Source: Xanthomonas indica (GTDB taxonomy: Bacteria > Pseudomonadota > Gammaproteobacteria > Xanthomonadales > Xanthomonadaceae). From it: a stretch of DNA of 64,000 bases. The stretch lies in NCBI RefSeq assembly GCF_040529045.1, contig NZ_CP131914.1, positions 3,022,501-3,086,500 of the forward strand, given 5' to 3'. Every line of letters begins with the position of its first letter. Position 1 is the first letter of the stretch. This document shows, one piece after another, positions 29,534-38,563 of this stretch. The notes under the pieces are model-generated. The model saw only the letters and a list, made by a program, of their open reading frames with translations, did not search any database and was not told the origin of the DNA. Made by a program: the position numbers and the translations under genes.

Positions 29534-29866
29534 TTATCCCAACAACGCGGCGCCGACGCCCAGCGGCGGCGCCAGCAACGCCAGCGGCACGATCAGCCGC
29601 GGCCGGTACGGCAGCAGGCCCAGGGTCAGCAGCGCCGCGCTGGCGCTGAGCGAACCCACCCACAGCACCGGGCCGATGCCCCAGCCGCGCGCGGCCACGC
29701 AGCAGGCGAACGCCGCGCTCAACAGCAGCCAGCCGGCGGCCTGCAGTTGCCGCAGGCGCGGCGCGGCGGCGCGGCGTGCGCCGTACAGGTCGAGCTGGTG
29801 CTTCTCCATGCCCAGGCACAGCGCGACGAAGCCGGAGAAGGCCAGGCACAGGCCGAGGACGGTCAT
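29534..29866 (-). CDS. DUF3325 small membrane protein
   Basis: 110 residues with three to four hydrophobic segments (TVLGLCLAFSGFVALCLGM, AAGWLLLSAAFACCVAARGW, VLWVGSLSASAALLTLGLLP, LIVPLALLAPPLGVGAALLG). The HQLDLYGARRAAAPRLR motif between helices is typical of DUF3325 proteins, which accompany PepSY and DUF3649 proteins in iron-regulated loci. The ATG overlaps the PepSY stop (ATGA), so it is the last gene of a three-gene operon. Molecular role unknown. Confidence 0.82.
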   Translation of the reverse strand: MTVLGLCLAFSGFVALCLGMEKHQLDLYGARRAAAPRLRQLQAAGWLLLSAAFACCVAARGWGIGPVLWVGSLSASAALLTLGLLPYRPRLIVPLALLAPPLGVGAALLG

Positions 29867-31479
29867 GCGCCCTCCGTGGCCAGGACCGGCTTGCCGGATC
29901 CGCCGCGGTCGTGGGCGCGGCGTTCGGCCGCCGACAGCGGCGGTTGCCAGCGCTGCATGCGCCGCGCGGCCAGCGCCAGGGCGATACCGAGGAACAGGCA
30001 GACCAGGTCGAATCCGGCCAGCGCCCAGTCTCCGGCCAGCAGGCTCACGCCCAGGTGCGCATCGGTGGTGACGGCGTTGAGCAGCGGCAGCAAGCCGAAC
30101 AGTGCCGCGCCCGCGTACAGTTGCCAGGCCCACATCGCGCGCTTCGGCCACACCTGCGCGGCGACCAGGGCCGCGGCCCAGGCCAGGAAGAACACCGCCG
30201 CTTCATTTTCCGGGCGCGACTCCAGGTGCAGCGGCAGCAGCCGGTTGCCCCAGAAATAGGCGGCGAAGGCGATCGGCAGCCCGGCCACGGTGCCGATGTT
30301 GAGCGCGTCGACCAGGCGCAGGCCCAGGCCGATGCGGCCGGCCTTGGCGTGCTTGGGCCGCTCCTTGACCGCCCACAGGATCGCGCCGCTGGCCACCATC
30401 AGGCAGCCGAGCAGGCCGCAGCCGAAGAACAGCCAGCGCAGCCAGGGACCGGCGAAGTGCGCCAGGTGCAGGCCGTACAGGGTGCTGCGGGTTTCCGCGG
30501 CGGCGCCCAGCGTGCCGCTGCGGCCGAGGATCTGGCCGCTGCCGGCGTCCAGCAGCAATGACGGCGTGGTGTAACCCAGGCGCTGGCCGTCGCCCTGGCG
30601 GATCTGGATGGCCGCGGCCGCGTCGCCGGCGTTGTACACGGTGAATCCGGCGATCGGCGCCTGCGGGCCCCATTCGCGGCGCGCCACGTCCAGCAGTTGC
30701 GCGATCGGCAGCATGCGCCCGGGCGTACCGCTGGCCTCGCGCAGGTTCTCCGGTTCCTGGAACGCCTCGGCGTAGAACGCCTGCTCGGCGTCGGGGTAGG
30801 CGGTCTTGATGCCCCAGGGCAGGTACATCAGCATCAGTGTGACCAGCCCGGTGTAGGTGATCATCGCGTGGTAGGGCAGGGCGAGCACCGCGCTGGCATT
30901 GTGGAAGTCCAGCCACGAGCGCTGGCCCTTGGCCGGGCGGAAGGTGAAGAAGTCCTTGAAGATCTTCTTGTGGGTGATCACGCCGCTGATGATCGCCACC
31001 AGCATGAACATCGCGCAGAAGCCGACGATGTAGCGCGCCCAGAGCGCCGGGATGTAGTGCAGGTCGAAGTGCAGGCGGTAGAAGAAGTCGCCGCCGCGGG
31101 TGTCGCGGGTCTGGCTGGCCTCGCCGCTGACCGGGTCGAGCAAGGCGTTGCCGAACATCTCCTTGCGGCTCTGGCGGGCGCCGTCGGCCGGCGGCGGATT
31201 GCGCCAGAACAGGTCGGTGAACGGCGCGCGCGGATTGGCCAGCGACACGAACCACTGCGGCGACTGCGGTGCCTCGCGCTGCAGCAGCGCCACCGCACGG
31301 GCGGCCACCACGTCGGTGCTCGGTTGCGCCTGCGGCAGTTCCGGACGCATCCAGCGGCTGATCTCGTTGCGGAAATAGCTGGCGGTGCCGGCCATGAAGA
31401 TCAGCAGCAGCACCCAGGACACCAGCAGGCCGCTCCAGGTGTGCAGCCAGGCCATCGATTGGCGCAATCCCTGCTTCAT
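29863..31479 (-). CDS. PepSY-associated transmembrane protein, iron-uptake linked
   Basis: 538 residues in the inner membrane. The N-terminus (MKQGLRQSMAWLHTWSGLLVSWVLLLIF) is the hallmark of PepSY-associated TM proteins. Conserved features are FFYRLHFDLHYIPALWARYIVG, the WLDFHNASAVLALPYHAMI helix and YGLHLAHFAGPWLRWLFFGC, containing several in-membrane His residues that could ligate haem. Relatives are thought to reduce ferric siderophores or haem at the inner membrane. It overlaps DUF3649 upstream and DUF3325 downstream by 4 bases each, the common DUF3649-PepSY-DUF3325 order. A Fur-like box lies upstream of the operon. No TonB-dependent receptor, usually a partner, is in the window. Confidence 0.88.
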   Translation of the reverse strand: MKQGLRQSMAWLHTWSGLLVSWVLLLIFMAGTASYFRNEISRWMRPELPQAQPSTDVVAARAVALLQREAPQSPQWFVSLANPRAPFTDLFWRNPPPADGARQSRKEMFGNALLDPVSGEASQTRDTRGGDFFYRLHFDLHYIPALWARYIVGFCAMFMLVAIISGVITHKKIFKDFFTFRPAKGQRSWLDFHNASAVLALPYHAMITYTGLVTLMLMYLPWGIKTAYPDAEQAFYAEAFQEPENLREASGTPGRMLPIAQLLDVARREWGPQAPIAGFTVYNAGDAAAAIQIRQGDGQRLGYTTPSLLLDAGSGQILGRSGTLGAAAETRSTLYGLHLAHFAGPWLRWLFFGCGLLGCLMVASGAILWAVKERPKHAKAGRIGLGLRLVDALNIGTVAGLPIAFAAYFWGNRLLPLHLESRPENEAAVFFLAWAAALVAAQVWPKRAMWAWQLYAGAALFGLLPLLNAVTTDAHLGVSLLAGDWALAGFDLVCLFLGIALALAARRMQRWQPPLSAAERRAHDRGGSGKPVLATEGA

Positions 31480-31814
31480 GGCGCGTGCTGCTGCAGCCAG
31501 GCGATGGCCAGGGCCATCGGCGCCAGCAGCGCGGCGATGCCCAGCCAGGCGCGCCCGGCGCTGCGCGCGGCGAACGCCCACAGCGCGGTGCAGGCGCAGA
31601 CCAGGATGCCCAGCATCATCCCGCTCAACACCGCCTGCGCGCGCACCGAAGGCCACAGCAGCGGCAGCAGCACCGCAGTGGCCGCGGCCAGCGCATAACC
31701 GCCGACGATCGCCGCCAGGGTGCGCGCCAGCACGCCCAGCCAGGGCGGCAGGGAGCGGCGCCGCGGCGTCGCCGGGGCGTCAGGGACGTGGAGCGAGGTG
31801 GAAGAAGAAGACAT
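31476..31814 (-). CDS. DUF3649 small membrane protein, first gene of iron-linked operon
   Basis: 112 residues. A cytoplasmic N-terminal tail with a basic stretch (TPRRRSLPP) is followed by three hydrophobic segments (VLARTLAAIVGGYALAAATA, AVLSGMMLGILVCACTALWA, AWLGIAALLAPMALAIAWL). Length and pattern match DUF3649 proteins, which precede PepSY membrane proteins in siderophore loci of Xanthomonas and Pseudomonas. Stop overlaps the PepSY start. A Fur-like palindrome is ~70 bases upstream. Confidence 0.82.
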   Translation of the reverse strand: MSSSSTSLHVPDAPATPRRRSLPPWLGVLARTLAAIVGGYALAAATAVLLPLLWPSVRAQAVLSGMMLGILVCACTALWAFAARSAGRAWLGIAALLAPMALAIAWLQQHAP

Positions 31815-31880
31815 GCAGGCCCGTGGGGAGGAAGCACCGGCTGGGCAGCGGACAGCGCGTGGCGGCGGTGGGTGAGATGT

Positions 31881-31905
31881 CGGTTAATGATACGCATTCC
31901 TATCT
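31881..31905 (-). promoter_or_regulatory. Fur-box-like palindrome upstream of the DUF3649-PepSY-DUF3325 operon
   Basis: The palindrome AATG (31886-31889), five bases, CATT (31895-31898) in a locally AT-rich patch (GTTAATGATACGCATTCC) resembles the AATGATnnTCATT core of Fur sites. It lies 67 bases upstream of the first gene of an iron-type operon, which makes iron repression likely. Confidence 0.6.
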
Positions 31906-32088
31906 TCGGTGCAAATGCGGGGAGATGAACCGTGCGCTGGTGTAGTTGGCGCTGCCGCCGCGCTGGGCTGCGTCATGGCATGTTCCGCGATCCCGGCATG
32001 CCAAGCCGTCGCCGCGGACACACTGAAACGCATGCGCGAGCAGGCTCTCTGAACAACCCGCGTCGCCGCCGCGATCGCTGCGACCGCG

Positions 32089-32739
32089 TCAGCGCAGCGT
32101 TGCGTTCCCCGGCGAGCCATTGGCCGCCATTGCCTCAGCCGTGGTGATCTTCTGCGTCACCGTCTCGCGCAGCGGCGATGCGGCGGGCAGCAGGGTGAAC
32201 AAGTGGTGCCAGTCGCCTGCCGCATCGGCATAGCGTTGCTGCTGGAACGCGGCGATGCCGCGAATCCACAGCGCCCGCTGGTTGTCCGGTTGCTGCGCCA
32301 GCACCCGGTCGAGCATGGCGCGTGCGGCGTTGCCGACGGCGAGATCGGCGCGTTGCGCCATGTCGGTCTCGGCCCAGCCGAGCAGCGCCTCGACATTGTC
32401 CGGGGCGATCCGCAGGGCCTGCGCATAGGCCTGCTGCGCGTCGTGCGGGCGCTGCGCCTGTTGCGCGTCCCAGGCCTGCTGCAGCCAGCCTTGCAGCCGT
32501 TGCGCGGTCTGCTCCGGCGCAGCCGGCGGCTGCGGTTGCAGGGGGACGCCGGCCAGGGCCGTCGGCGTGCCGATGCGCCAATACAGGCCGGCGCCGAGCA
32601 ACGGCAGCAGCAGCGCCAGCAGCAGGGCGATGCCACGTTGCGGACGTATGCCGGGACGCTGGGCGAGCAGGGGACGCAGCACGGCGACCAGGGCGATGCC
32701 GAGCATCGTCGCGGCGGTGAGGGCGAAGCCGGGCGTCAC
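32089..32739 (-). CDS. ccmI: Cytochrome c biogenesis TPR protein CcmI
   Basis: 216 residues, starting at a GTG that overlaps the ccmH stop (GTGA). Two membrane segments at the N-terminus (FALTAATMLGIALVAVLRPL and IALLLALLLPLLGAGLYWRIG) are followed by a periplasmic TPR domain (ARAMLDRVLAQQPDNQRALW, AAFQQQRYADAAGDWHHLF). In Ccm systems CcmI holds apocytochrome c for haem ligation. It is shorter than the E. coli CcmH C-terminal equivalent and ends the ccm operon. The 270 bases to the next gene on the right hold a Fur-like site only. Confidence 0.85.
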   Translation of the reverse strand: MTPGFALTAATMLGIALVAVLRPLLAQRPGIRPQRGIALLLALLLPLLGAGLYWRIGTPTALAGVPLQPQPPAAPEQTAQRLQGWLQQAWDAQQAQRPHDAQQAYAQALRIAPDNVEALLGWAETDMAQRADLAVGNAARAMLDRVLAQQPDNQRALWIRGIAAFQQQRYADAAGDWHHLFTLLPAASPLRETVTQKITTAEAMAANGSPGNATLR

Positions 32740-33212
32740 CAGGCGTCCTCCGCGTCGGCGTCTGCCGTTGCGGCACCGATGGCACGACGACGGTGCCGCA
32801 GCGTCGCCACGACCATGCCGGCGCCGCCCAGCAGCAACAGCGCCGGCCCGAACCACAGCAGCCAGGTGCCCGGCGCCAGTGGTGGGTCGTACAGCACGAA
32901 AGCCGAGTAGCGATCGACCATGTACTGCTTGATCTGGGCATCGCTGCGCCCGGCCTTCAGTTGTGCGAACACCTGGTGGCGCAGGTCGCGCGCCAGGGTG
33001 GCGTCGGAATCGGCCAGGTTCTCGTTCTGGCAGACCAGGCAGCGCAATTGCGCGGTCAGGTGCTGGAAACGCTGCTCCTGCACGCGGTCCTTGAAGGGCA
33101 ACGGATCGACCGCCTGGGCGGAGGCCGGCAGTGCGCCGCCTATCACCCACAGGAGCACCAGCAACCGCCACCACGGCATGCGCCGGGGCGTCCGTGCGAC
33201 GAGGACGCTCAT
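32736..33212 (-). CDS. ccmH: Cytochrome c maturation thiol-reductase subunit CcmH
   Basis: 158 residues. Periplasm-facing membrane protein that reduces the apocytochrome CxxCH disulfide before haem ligation. N-terminal signal/anchor (WWRLLVLLWVIGGALPASAQA), then the diagnostic QLRCLVCQNENLADSDA with the LRCxxC redox motif, QIKQYMVDRYSAFVLYDPP and a C-terminal membrane helix (WLLWFGPALLLLGGAGMVV). It overlaps ccmG upstream and ccmI downstream by 4 bases, so translation is coupled. Confidence 0.95.
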   Translation of the reverse strand: MSVLVARTPRRMPWWRLLVLLWVIGGALPASAQAVDPLPFKDRVQEQRFQHLTAQLRCLVCQNENLADSDATLARDLRHQVFAQLKAGRSDAQIKQYMVDRYSAFVLYDPPLAPGTWLLWFGPALLLLGGAGMVVATLRHRRRAIGAATADADAEDAW

Positions 33213-33751
33213 CGCCGCGCTCCGCCAAGCGCCGCAATCGCAGGGCGCACTTCGTCGGCCAGCACCTGCGGCGTCAGCACGCCGACGTGCTTGTAGCGGA
33301 CCACGCCGTCGGCATCGATCAGGAAGGTCTCCGGCGCGCCGTACACGCCCAGGTCGATCGCCCGCTGACCATCGCTGTCGACCAGCACCAACGCATACGG
33401 ATTGCCGCGCTGCGCCAGCCAGGCGGCGGTGTCGTGCGGATCGTCGCGGTAGGCGTAGCCAACCAGGGGCACGCCCAACTGCCGGGCCTGCGCCATCAGC
33501 AGCGGATGCTCCTCGCTGCAGGCCATGCACCAGCTGCCGAACACGTTGAGCAGATACGGGCGGCCGCGCAGCGCCTGGCTGCCGCTGCGCAGGTCCGGGC
33601 GGTCCAGGCGCGGCAGCGCGAACGGCGGCACCGGCTTGCCCAGCAGCGGCGAGGGCACGGCGCGCGGGTCGTGGCTGCGGCTCCACCACAGCCCGAACCC
33701 GAACAGCGCGGCCAGCAGCACGAACGCGGCCAGCGGCAGCAGCCGGCTCAT
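33209..33751 (-). CDS. ccmG: Thiol:disulfide interchange protein CcmG (DsbE)
   Basis: 180 residues. Membrane-anchored periplasmic thioredoxin-fold protein that passes electrons to CcmH or apocytochrome c. N-terminal helix LLPLAAFVLLAALFGFGLWW, then GKPVPPFALPRL, the active site GSWCMACSEEHPLL (CxxC as CMAC rather than CPTC), and the cis-Pro region GVYGAPETFLIDADGVV. Overlaps ccmF and ccmH. The CMAC variant keeps both cysteines. Confidence 0.94.
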   Translation of the reverse strand: MSRLLPLAAFVLLAALFGFGLWWSRSHDPRAVPSPLLGKPVPPFALPRLDRPDLRSGSQALRGRPYLLNVFGSWCMACSEEHPLLMAQARQLGVPLVGYAYRDDPHDTAAWLAQRGNPYALVLVDSDGQRAIDLGVYGAPETFLIDADGVVRYKHVGVLTPQVLADEVRPAIAALGGARR

Positions 33752-35718
33752 GGCGCGGCTCCGGCGAGCGCGGCCGGCGCGGTCGCGCTGTCCGCAGCCG
33801 GCTGCGCACGCAAGCGGCGCGCGCCAGCGCTGACGAAGCCGCCGAGCATCATCAGCAGGCCGCCGGCCCAGATCCAGCGGATGAAGGGCTTGTCGTACAG
33901 GCGCAGGGTCCAGCCGTATTCGATGTGCTGGTCTTCTACCGGCTCGCCCAGCGCGACATACAGGTCGCGCAGCACGCCGGCGTCGATCGCCGCCTCGGTC
34001 TGGATGCGTTCGCTGCTGTACAGACGCTTCTGCGGGTGCAGCACCGCCACGACGCCGCCGTCGCGCAACACGGTCACGGTGCCTTGCTCCGCCTTCCAGT
34101 TGGGGCCGTCGACCAGGCGCACGCCATCGAAGCGAAACGCATGGGCGCCGATCTGCGCACTCTGGCCGGGATCCAGGCGCACGTCGCGTTCCACCGACAG
34201 GCTTTCCGACAGCAGCACGCCGGCCACGAACACCGCCACCCCGGCATGCGCGAGCAGCATGCCGGCCAGTTCGGCGGGGAAGCGGCGGCCACGCGGCGCG
34301 CTGCGCCAGCGGGTCAGCGCATACAGGGCGGTGCCGACGCCGACCCAGGCCGCCGCCGCGACGCCGGCCACCGCGCGCAGCGTGCCCGCGCTCAGCAGCC
34401 ATGCCAGGAGCGCACAGGCCAGTGCGGCCAGCCCGGCGCGCGCGGCCACCGCGCGCAGTGCGCCCGGCTCGGTGCGACCCCAGCGCAGGTAGGGACCGAA
34501 CGGCAACAGCAGCACCACCGGCAGCATCAGCAGCGGGAACAGCAGGCCGAAGTAGGGCGGCCCGACCGAGAGCTTGCCCAGCCGCAGCGCATCGCCGAGC
34601 AGCGGGAACAGCGTGCCCAGCAGCACCATCGCCGCGGCCACGCTGAGCATCAGGTTGCCGACCAGGATCGCAGTCTCCCGCGACAACGCGGCGAACGGCT
34701 TGCCCGCGGCCAGGCGCGGCGCGCGCAGCGCGTACAGCAGCAACGAGCCGCCCACCACCAGCACCAGGAAGCCGAGGATGTACAGGCCGCGGCGCGGATC
34801 GGCGGCGAAGGCGTGCACCGAGGTCAGCACGCCCGAGCGCACCAGGAAGGTGCCCAGCAACGACAGCGAGAACGCCAGGATCGACAGCAGCAGGGTCCAG
34901 GCGCCGAGCGCGCCGCGCTTCTCGGTGACCGCCTGGGTGTGGATCAGCGCGGCGCCGACCAGCCACGGCATGAAGCTGGCGTTCTCCACCGGATCCCAGA
35001 ACCACCAACCGCCCCAGCCCAGCTCGGCGTAGGCCCACCAGCTGCCGGCGACGATGCCGGCGCTGAGGAAGCCCCAGGCGACGTTGGTCCACGGCCGCGC
35101 CCAGCGTACCCAGGCCTGTTGCTGCTCGCCGCCGAGCAACGCGGCGATGGCGAAGGCGAAGGCCACCGAGAAACCGACATAGCCGGTGTACAGCACCGGC
35201 GGATGCAGCACCATGCCCGGGTCCTGCAGCACCGGGTTGAGCTCGCTGCCGTCGCGCGGCATCGGCGACAGGCGCGCGAACGGATTGGAGGTGAACAGGA
35301 CGAAGGCGAGGAAGCCGCTGGCGATCAGCCCGAGCACGCCGAGTACGCGCGCGGCGAACGCTTCCGGCAGGTGCCGGCCGCTGCGCGCCAGCGCCACCGT
35401 CCACAGGTTGAGGATGGCGATCCACAGCAGCAGCGAGCCTTCATGCGCGCCCCACACCGCGGCCAGCCGGTAGTACCAGGGCTGCGCCAGGTTGGCGTTG
35501 GCGGCGACGTAGCGCACCGAGAAATCCAACTGCAGCAACACGTAGGCGAGCAGACCGAAGGCCAGCCAGGCGAAACCGGCCTGGGCATAGGCGGCCGGCC
35601 GCGCCACCGCCATCCAGGCGCGCTGGCCGCGCCAGGCGCCGAGCAGCGGCAGCACCGCCTGCACCAGCGCCAACAGCAAGGCCAGGATCAGGGCGCATTG
35701 GCCGAGTTCGGCGCTCAT
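33748..35718 (-). CDS. ccmF: Cytochrome c haem lyase subunit CcmF
   Basis: 656 residues, the usual length, with about 14 membrane helices. Core of the haem ligation complex. The WWD domain is intact: ELGWGGWWFWDPVENASFMP, preceded by LHPPVLYTGYVGFSVAFAF and followed by further His ligand segments. The start (MSAELGQCALILALLLALVQ) is chosen for the typical N-terminus. Separated from ccmE by 37 bases, the only non-overlapping junction in the operon apart from that before ccmC. Confidence 0.96.
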   Translation of the reverse strand: MSAELGQCALILALLLALVQAVLPLLGAWRGQRAWMAVARPAAYAQAGFAWLAFGLLAYVLLQLDFSVRYVAANANLAQPWYYRLAAVWGAHEGSLLLWIAILNLWTVALARSGRHLPEAFAARVLGVLGLIASGFLAFVLFTSNPFARLSPMPRDGSELNPVLQDPGMVLHPPVLYTGYVGFSVAFAFAIAALLGGEQQQAWVRWARPWTNVAWGFLSAGIVAGSWWAYAELGWGGWWFWDPVENASFMPWLVGAALIHTQAVTEKRGALGAWTLLLSILAFSLSLLGTFLVRSGVLTSVHAFAADPRRGLYILGFLVLVVGGSLLLYALRAPRLAAGKPFAALSRETAILVGNLMLSVAAAMVLLGTLFPLLGDALRLGKLSVGPPYFGLLFPLLMLPVVLLLPFGPYLRWGRTEPGALRAVAARAGLAALACALLAWLLSAGTLRAVAGVAAAAWVGVGTALYALTRWRSAPRGRRFPAELAGMLLAHAGVAVFVAGVLLSESLSVERDVRLDPGQSAQIGAHAFRFDGVRLVDGPNWKAEQGTVTVLRDGGVVAVLHPQKRLYSSERIQTEAAIDAGVLRDLYVALGEPVEDQHIEYGWTLRLYDKPFIRWIWAGGLLMMLGGFVSAGARRLRAQPAADSATAPAALAGAAP

Positions 35719-35755
35719 CGCGTGGCTCTCCCGGTGCGGTGGCGCGCGATCGGCC

Positions 35756-36238
35756 TCATGGCCGCGCCGTCGCTGCAGCGGCGGCCGCTGCTGTGCGAGC
35801 GACATGCACCCGATCGGCATGCGCCTGCGCCATCGCGTCCTTCAGTTCCTGCGGCATGTAGGTCTCGTCGTGCTTGGCCAGCACTTCGGTGGCGACGAAG
35901 CGCGCACCCTGCATCGAGCCGGTGGCGATCACCGCCTGGTTGTCGCGGAACAGGTCGGGCAGGATGCCGGTGTAGGCGACCGCCGTGGCGCCGGCCTTGT
36001 CGATCACGGTGAACTGCACCTGCAGCGCATCGGCGCTGCGCGTGATCGAGCCGGCCTTGACCATGCCGCCGAGCCGGAATACCCGGTAGTCCTTGGCCGC
36101 GCCGGCCTGCACCTGGCTCGGCGTGAACAGGTAGCTGATGTTGTGCTGCAGGGCCAGCACGAGCAGGCCGGTGGCCAGCGCCGCGGCGCCGAGCAACAGC
36201 AGTACCAGCAGCAGGCGGCGCCTACGGGTGGGATGCAT
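35756..36238 (-). CDS. ccmE: Haem chaperone CcmE
   Basis: 160 residues. Periplasmic OB-fold chaperone that binds haem covalently through His. Basic N-terminus and one anchor helix ([22 protein letters not shown]), [24 protein letters not shown], and the haem-binding [12 protein letters not shown] with the HxxxY motif. The C-terminal tail is Ala-rich. It overlaps the end of ccmD by 17 bases. Confidence 0.95.
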   Translation of the reverse strand: MHPTRRRRLLLVLLLLGAAALATGLLVLALQHNISYLFTPSQVQAGAAKDYRVFRLGGMVKAGSITRSADALQVQFTVIDKAGATAVAYTGILPDLFRDNQAVIATGSMQGARFVATEVLAKHDETYMPQELKDAMAQAHADRVHVARTAAAAAAATARP

Positions 36239-36434
36239 CGCCAACTCCAGGGACGACGGCATTGCCGCGGGCGCGGCGGGCCTGTTCGCGGGCCGCTTGC
36301 GCGCGGATACCAGCGAGCAGGCGGCGCTGGCGGCGGCGTGGCAGCAGGCTGTCCAGGAGCAGCACTACGAAGACCAGCGCGTACGCGCTCCACACGTAGA
36401 CGGCGTAGCCGCCCATCGCCCAGAACCCGCTCAT
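36222..36434 (-). CDS. ccmD: Haem exporter subunit CcmD
   Basis: 70 residues: a short N-terminus, one membrane helix ([20 protein letters not shown]) and a basic cytoplasmic tail ([16 protein letters not shown]), the CcmD pattern. It works with CcmC and the CcmAB ATPase to release holo-CcmE. It overlaps ccmC upstream (4 bases) and ccmE downstream (17 bases). Confidence 0.9.
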   Translation of the reverse strand: MSGFWAMGGYAVYVWSAYALVFVVLLLDSLLPRRRQRRLLAGIRAQAAREQARRARGNAVVPGVGDASHP

Positions 36435-37234
36435 GCCGCGTGCTCCGCGGGCAGCGGCACGGTGTCCGCGTGCGTCGCCGCCGGCGCTGCCTGCAGCGCG
36501 AGCGCACGCACCCAGGCCTTGCCGCGCTCCAGCGCCAGCAGGTCGGTGCGCATGCGTCCGCACAGGCTGGCGACGTAGTAGCACTTGCTGGCGACCACGC
36601 CGAACAGCAGCGGCCACAGCATCGACAGCGGCATCTTCGACGGGCCGAGCACGCGCACGGTGGAGCCCTGGTGCAGCGTGTTCCACCAGACCACCGAGTA
36701 ATGCACGATCGGCAGGTTGATCAGCCCGACCAGCGCCAGCAGCGCGGCGGCGCGCGCGCCCTGGCGCGGATCGTCGATGGCGCGGTGCAGGCCGATCACG
36801 CCCAGGTACAGGAACAGCAGCACCAGTTCCGAGGTCAGCCGCGCGTCCCAGGTCCACCAGGTGCCCCACATCGGCCGGCCCCACAGCGAGCCGGTGCACA
36901 GGGTGGCGAAGGTGAAGGCCGCGCCGATCGGCGCCGACGCCGTGCAGGCGATTTCCGCCAGTTTCACCCGCCACACCAGCGCGACCAGGCCGGCCACGCC
37001 CATCGCCGCGTAGACGAACAGGCTCATCCACGCGCAGGGCACGTGCACGAACATGATGCGGTAGGCGTCGTGCTGCTGGTAATCCGGCGGCGCCAGCACC
37101 AGCCCGCCGTAGCCGGCCACGGCGCCGAGCAGCACGGCCGCCGCCAGGCTCCACGGGCGCACCGCGCCGGCCACGCGGTAGAAGGTCGGGGGCGCACCGA
37201 GCCGGTGCAACCAGAGCGGGATCCAGGAACGCAT
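36431..37234 (-). CDS. ccmC: Haem exporter/loader CcmC
   Basis: 267 residues, six membrane helices. Loads haem onto CcmE. The WWD signature is present (GRPMWGTWWTWDARLTSEL), flanked by the haem-ligand His segments MFVHVPCAWMSLFVYAAMG and NLPIVHYSVVWWNTLHQG. It is the first ccm gene: the gene before it, nine bases upstream, is a subtilisin-like lipoprotein, not ccmB. Thus the ccm operon appears to be co-transcribed from the ECF sigma operon and to lack ccmAB locally. Confidence 0.95.
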   Translation of the reverse strand: MRSWIPLWLHRLGAPPTFYRVAGAVRPWSLAAAVLLGAVAGYGGLVLAPPDYQQHDAYRIMFVHVPCAWMSLFVYAAMGVAGLVALVWRVKLAEIACTASAPIGAAFTFATLCTGSLWGRPMWGTWWTWDARLTSELVLLFLYLGVIGLHRAIDDPRQGARAAALLALVGLINLPIVHYSVVWWNTLHQGSTVRVLGPSKMPLSMLWPLLFGVVASKCYYVASLCGRMRTDLLALERGKAWVRALALQAAPAATHADTVPLPAEHAA

Positions 37235-37243
37235 GGAGTGCCT

Positions 37244-38563
37244 CTAGCGGGCGAGGGGAGCGCTGCGCGGCAGCGCCTGCACCGCAGCGGCGGCGTCCAC
37301 CTGCAGCAGGCCGTCGCGCTGGCGGCTGGTGCGCAGCAGCAGGTCGTGCACGCTGCGCGCGTCCAGCTGCGGCGCCAGCGCCAGCAGCAGCGCGACCACG
37401 CCGCTGACGTGGGCCGTGGCCATCGACGAGCCGGAGGTGAAGTCGTAGCCGCCGTTGGGCTGGGTGGTGAGGATGTCCTCGCCCGGCGCGCTGAGCACGC
37501 CGGGCGGCGCCGGCGTGGCGGCGCTGCTGCGCACCACGATCACCCCGGGAATGCCGTCGGGAAACCCGTCCAGGCGGCCGTTGGGCGGCATCGCCGCGAC
37601 CACGATGCGGCCATCGCGCAACAGGTGTTCCAGCAACTTGCGCAGCAGCGGGTCGGCCGGGCCGCCGAGGCTGAGATTGATGATGCGAGTGCGGGTGTCG
37701 CCGATCGCCGCCAGCGCCTTGGCCAGGGTGAAGGAATTGCAGCCGGCGCCGGCGCCGGGCCGCTGCGGATACCAGCAGGCCTTGTACACGTCGAGCATCG
37801 CCTTCGGCGCGATGCCGACGATGCCCAGGTGGTTGTTGCTGCCGGCGGCGATGATGCCGGCGACCTCGGTGCCGTGGTGGTCGCGGTTGAACGCGCCCGG
37901 ATCGGCGGCGACCAGGTCGCGGGTGTTGCGCAGGCGCCCGCGCAGGTCCGGATGGGCGGTGTCCACGCCGGTGTCGACGATGGCCACGTCCACGCCCTGG
38001 CCCTGGCTCAGCGCCTGCGCGGTGGCCGCATTGGTGGCGGCGAAGCCGCGCTGCATGTCCACGTAGGGGTCGTTGTAGCGCAGCGGCTGCGCCGGCGCGG
38101 CGGCTTGGCTGTCGGCCGAATACGTGCCGAAATCCTGCAGCGGCTGCGACAGCGCCACGCGGTCGTCCTTGGCCAGTTGCGCCAGCAGCGCGGCACGGTC
38201 GCTGCCCGGCGCCGGCTCCAGCACCACGCAGTACAGCCCTAATGCCTTGATCGGCCAGCCGGCCACCTGGCGCAGGCCGTAGCGCTTGTTCAGCGCGTCC
38301 AGGGTGGCCACCGCCTGGGTGCCGGCGCCGTAGTAGCGCGCCGAGGCGTAGCCGAGCAGGTTGGAGCCGGCATGGCGGCTGGGCGCGGCCATCGGGTTGG
38401 CCACGGCGAGGACGATCTGGCGCTGGCTGTCCAGCGCCGGCGACGGATCCAGGCCGGGCAGCTTGGCCGCGGCCGCAGGATCGGCGACCGCCGTCGGCGC
38501 GGCGTGGGCGCAGGCGCCCAGGCCCAGGCAGGCGACGAGCAGGCTGGCAAGATGCAGCTTCAT
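37244..38563 (-). CDS. Subtilisin-like (S8) serine protease lipoprotein
   Basis: 439 residues. The N-terminus MKLHLASLLVACLGLGACAH has a lipobox (LGAC, Cys18), so it is probably a lipoprotein of the periplasmic or outer-membrane face. An N-terminal propeptide-like region (~40-160) precedes the S8 domain. The triad is complete: Asp197 (VAIVDTGVD), His230 (DHHGTEVAG) and Ser380 (TSGSSMATAHVSG). The usual oxyanion AAGN is replaced by AAMPPNG. The start overlaps the anti-sigma stop, so it is the third gene of sigma/anti-sigma/protease. A role in processing the anti-sigma factor or an envelope substrate is attractive but inferred. Confidence 0.9.
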   Translation of the reverse strand: MKLHLASLLVACLGLGACAHAAPTAVADPAAAAKLPGLDPSPALDSQRQIVLAVANPMAAPSRHAGSNLLGYASARYYGAGTQAVATLDALNKRYGLRQVAGWPIKALGLYCVVLEPAPGSDRAALLAQLAKDDRVALSQPLQDFGTYSADSQAAAPAQPLRYNDPYVDMQRGFAATNAATAQALSQGQGVDVAIVDTGVDTAHPDLRGRLRNTRDLVAADPGAFNRDHHGTEVAGIIAAGSNNHLGIVGIAPKAMLDVYKACWYPQRPGAGAGCNSFTLAKALAAIGDTRTRIINLSLGGPADPLLRKLLEHLLRDGRIVVAAMPPNGRLDGFPDGIPGVIVVRSSAATPAPPGVLSAPGEDILTTQPNGGYDFTSGSSMATAHVSGVVALLLALAPQLDARSVHDLLLRTSRQRDGLLQVDAAAAVQALPRSAPLAR

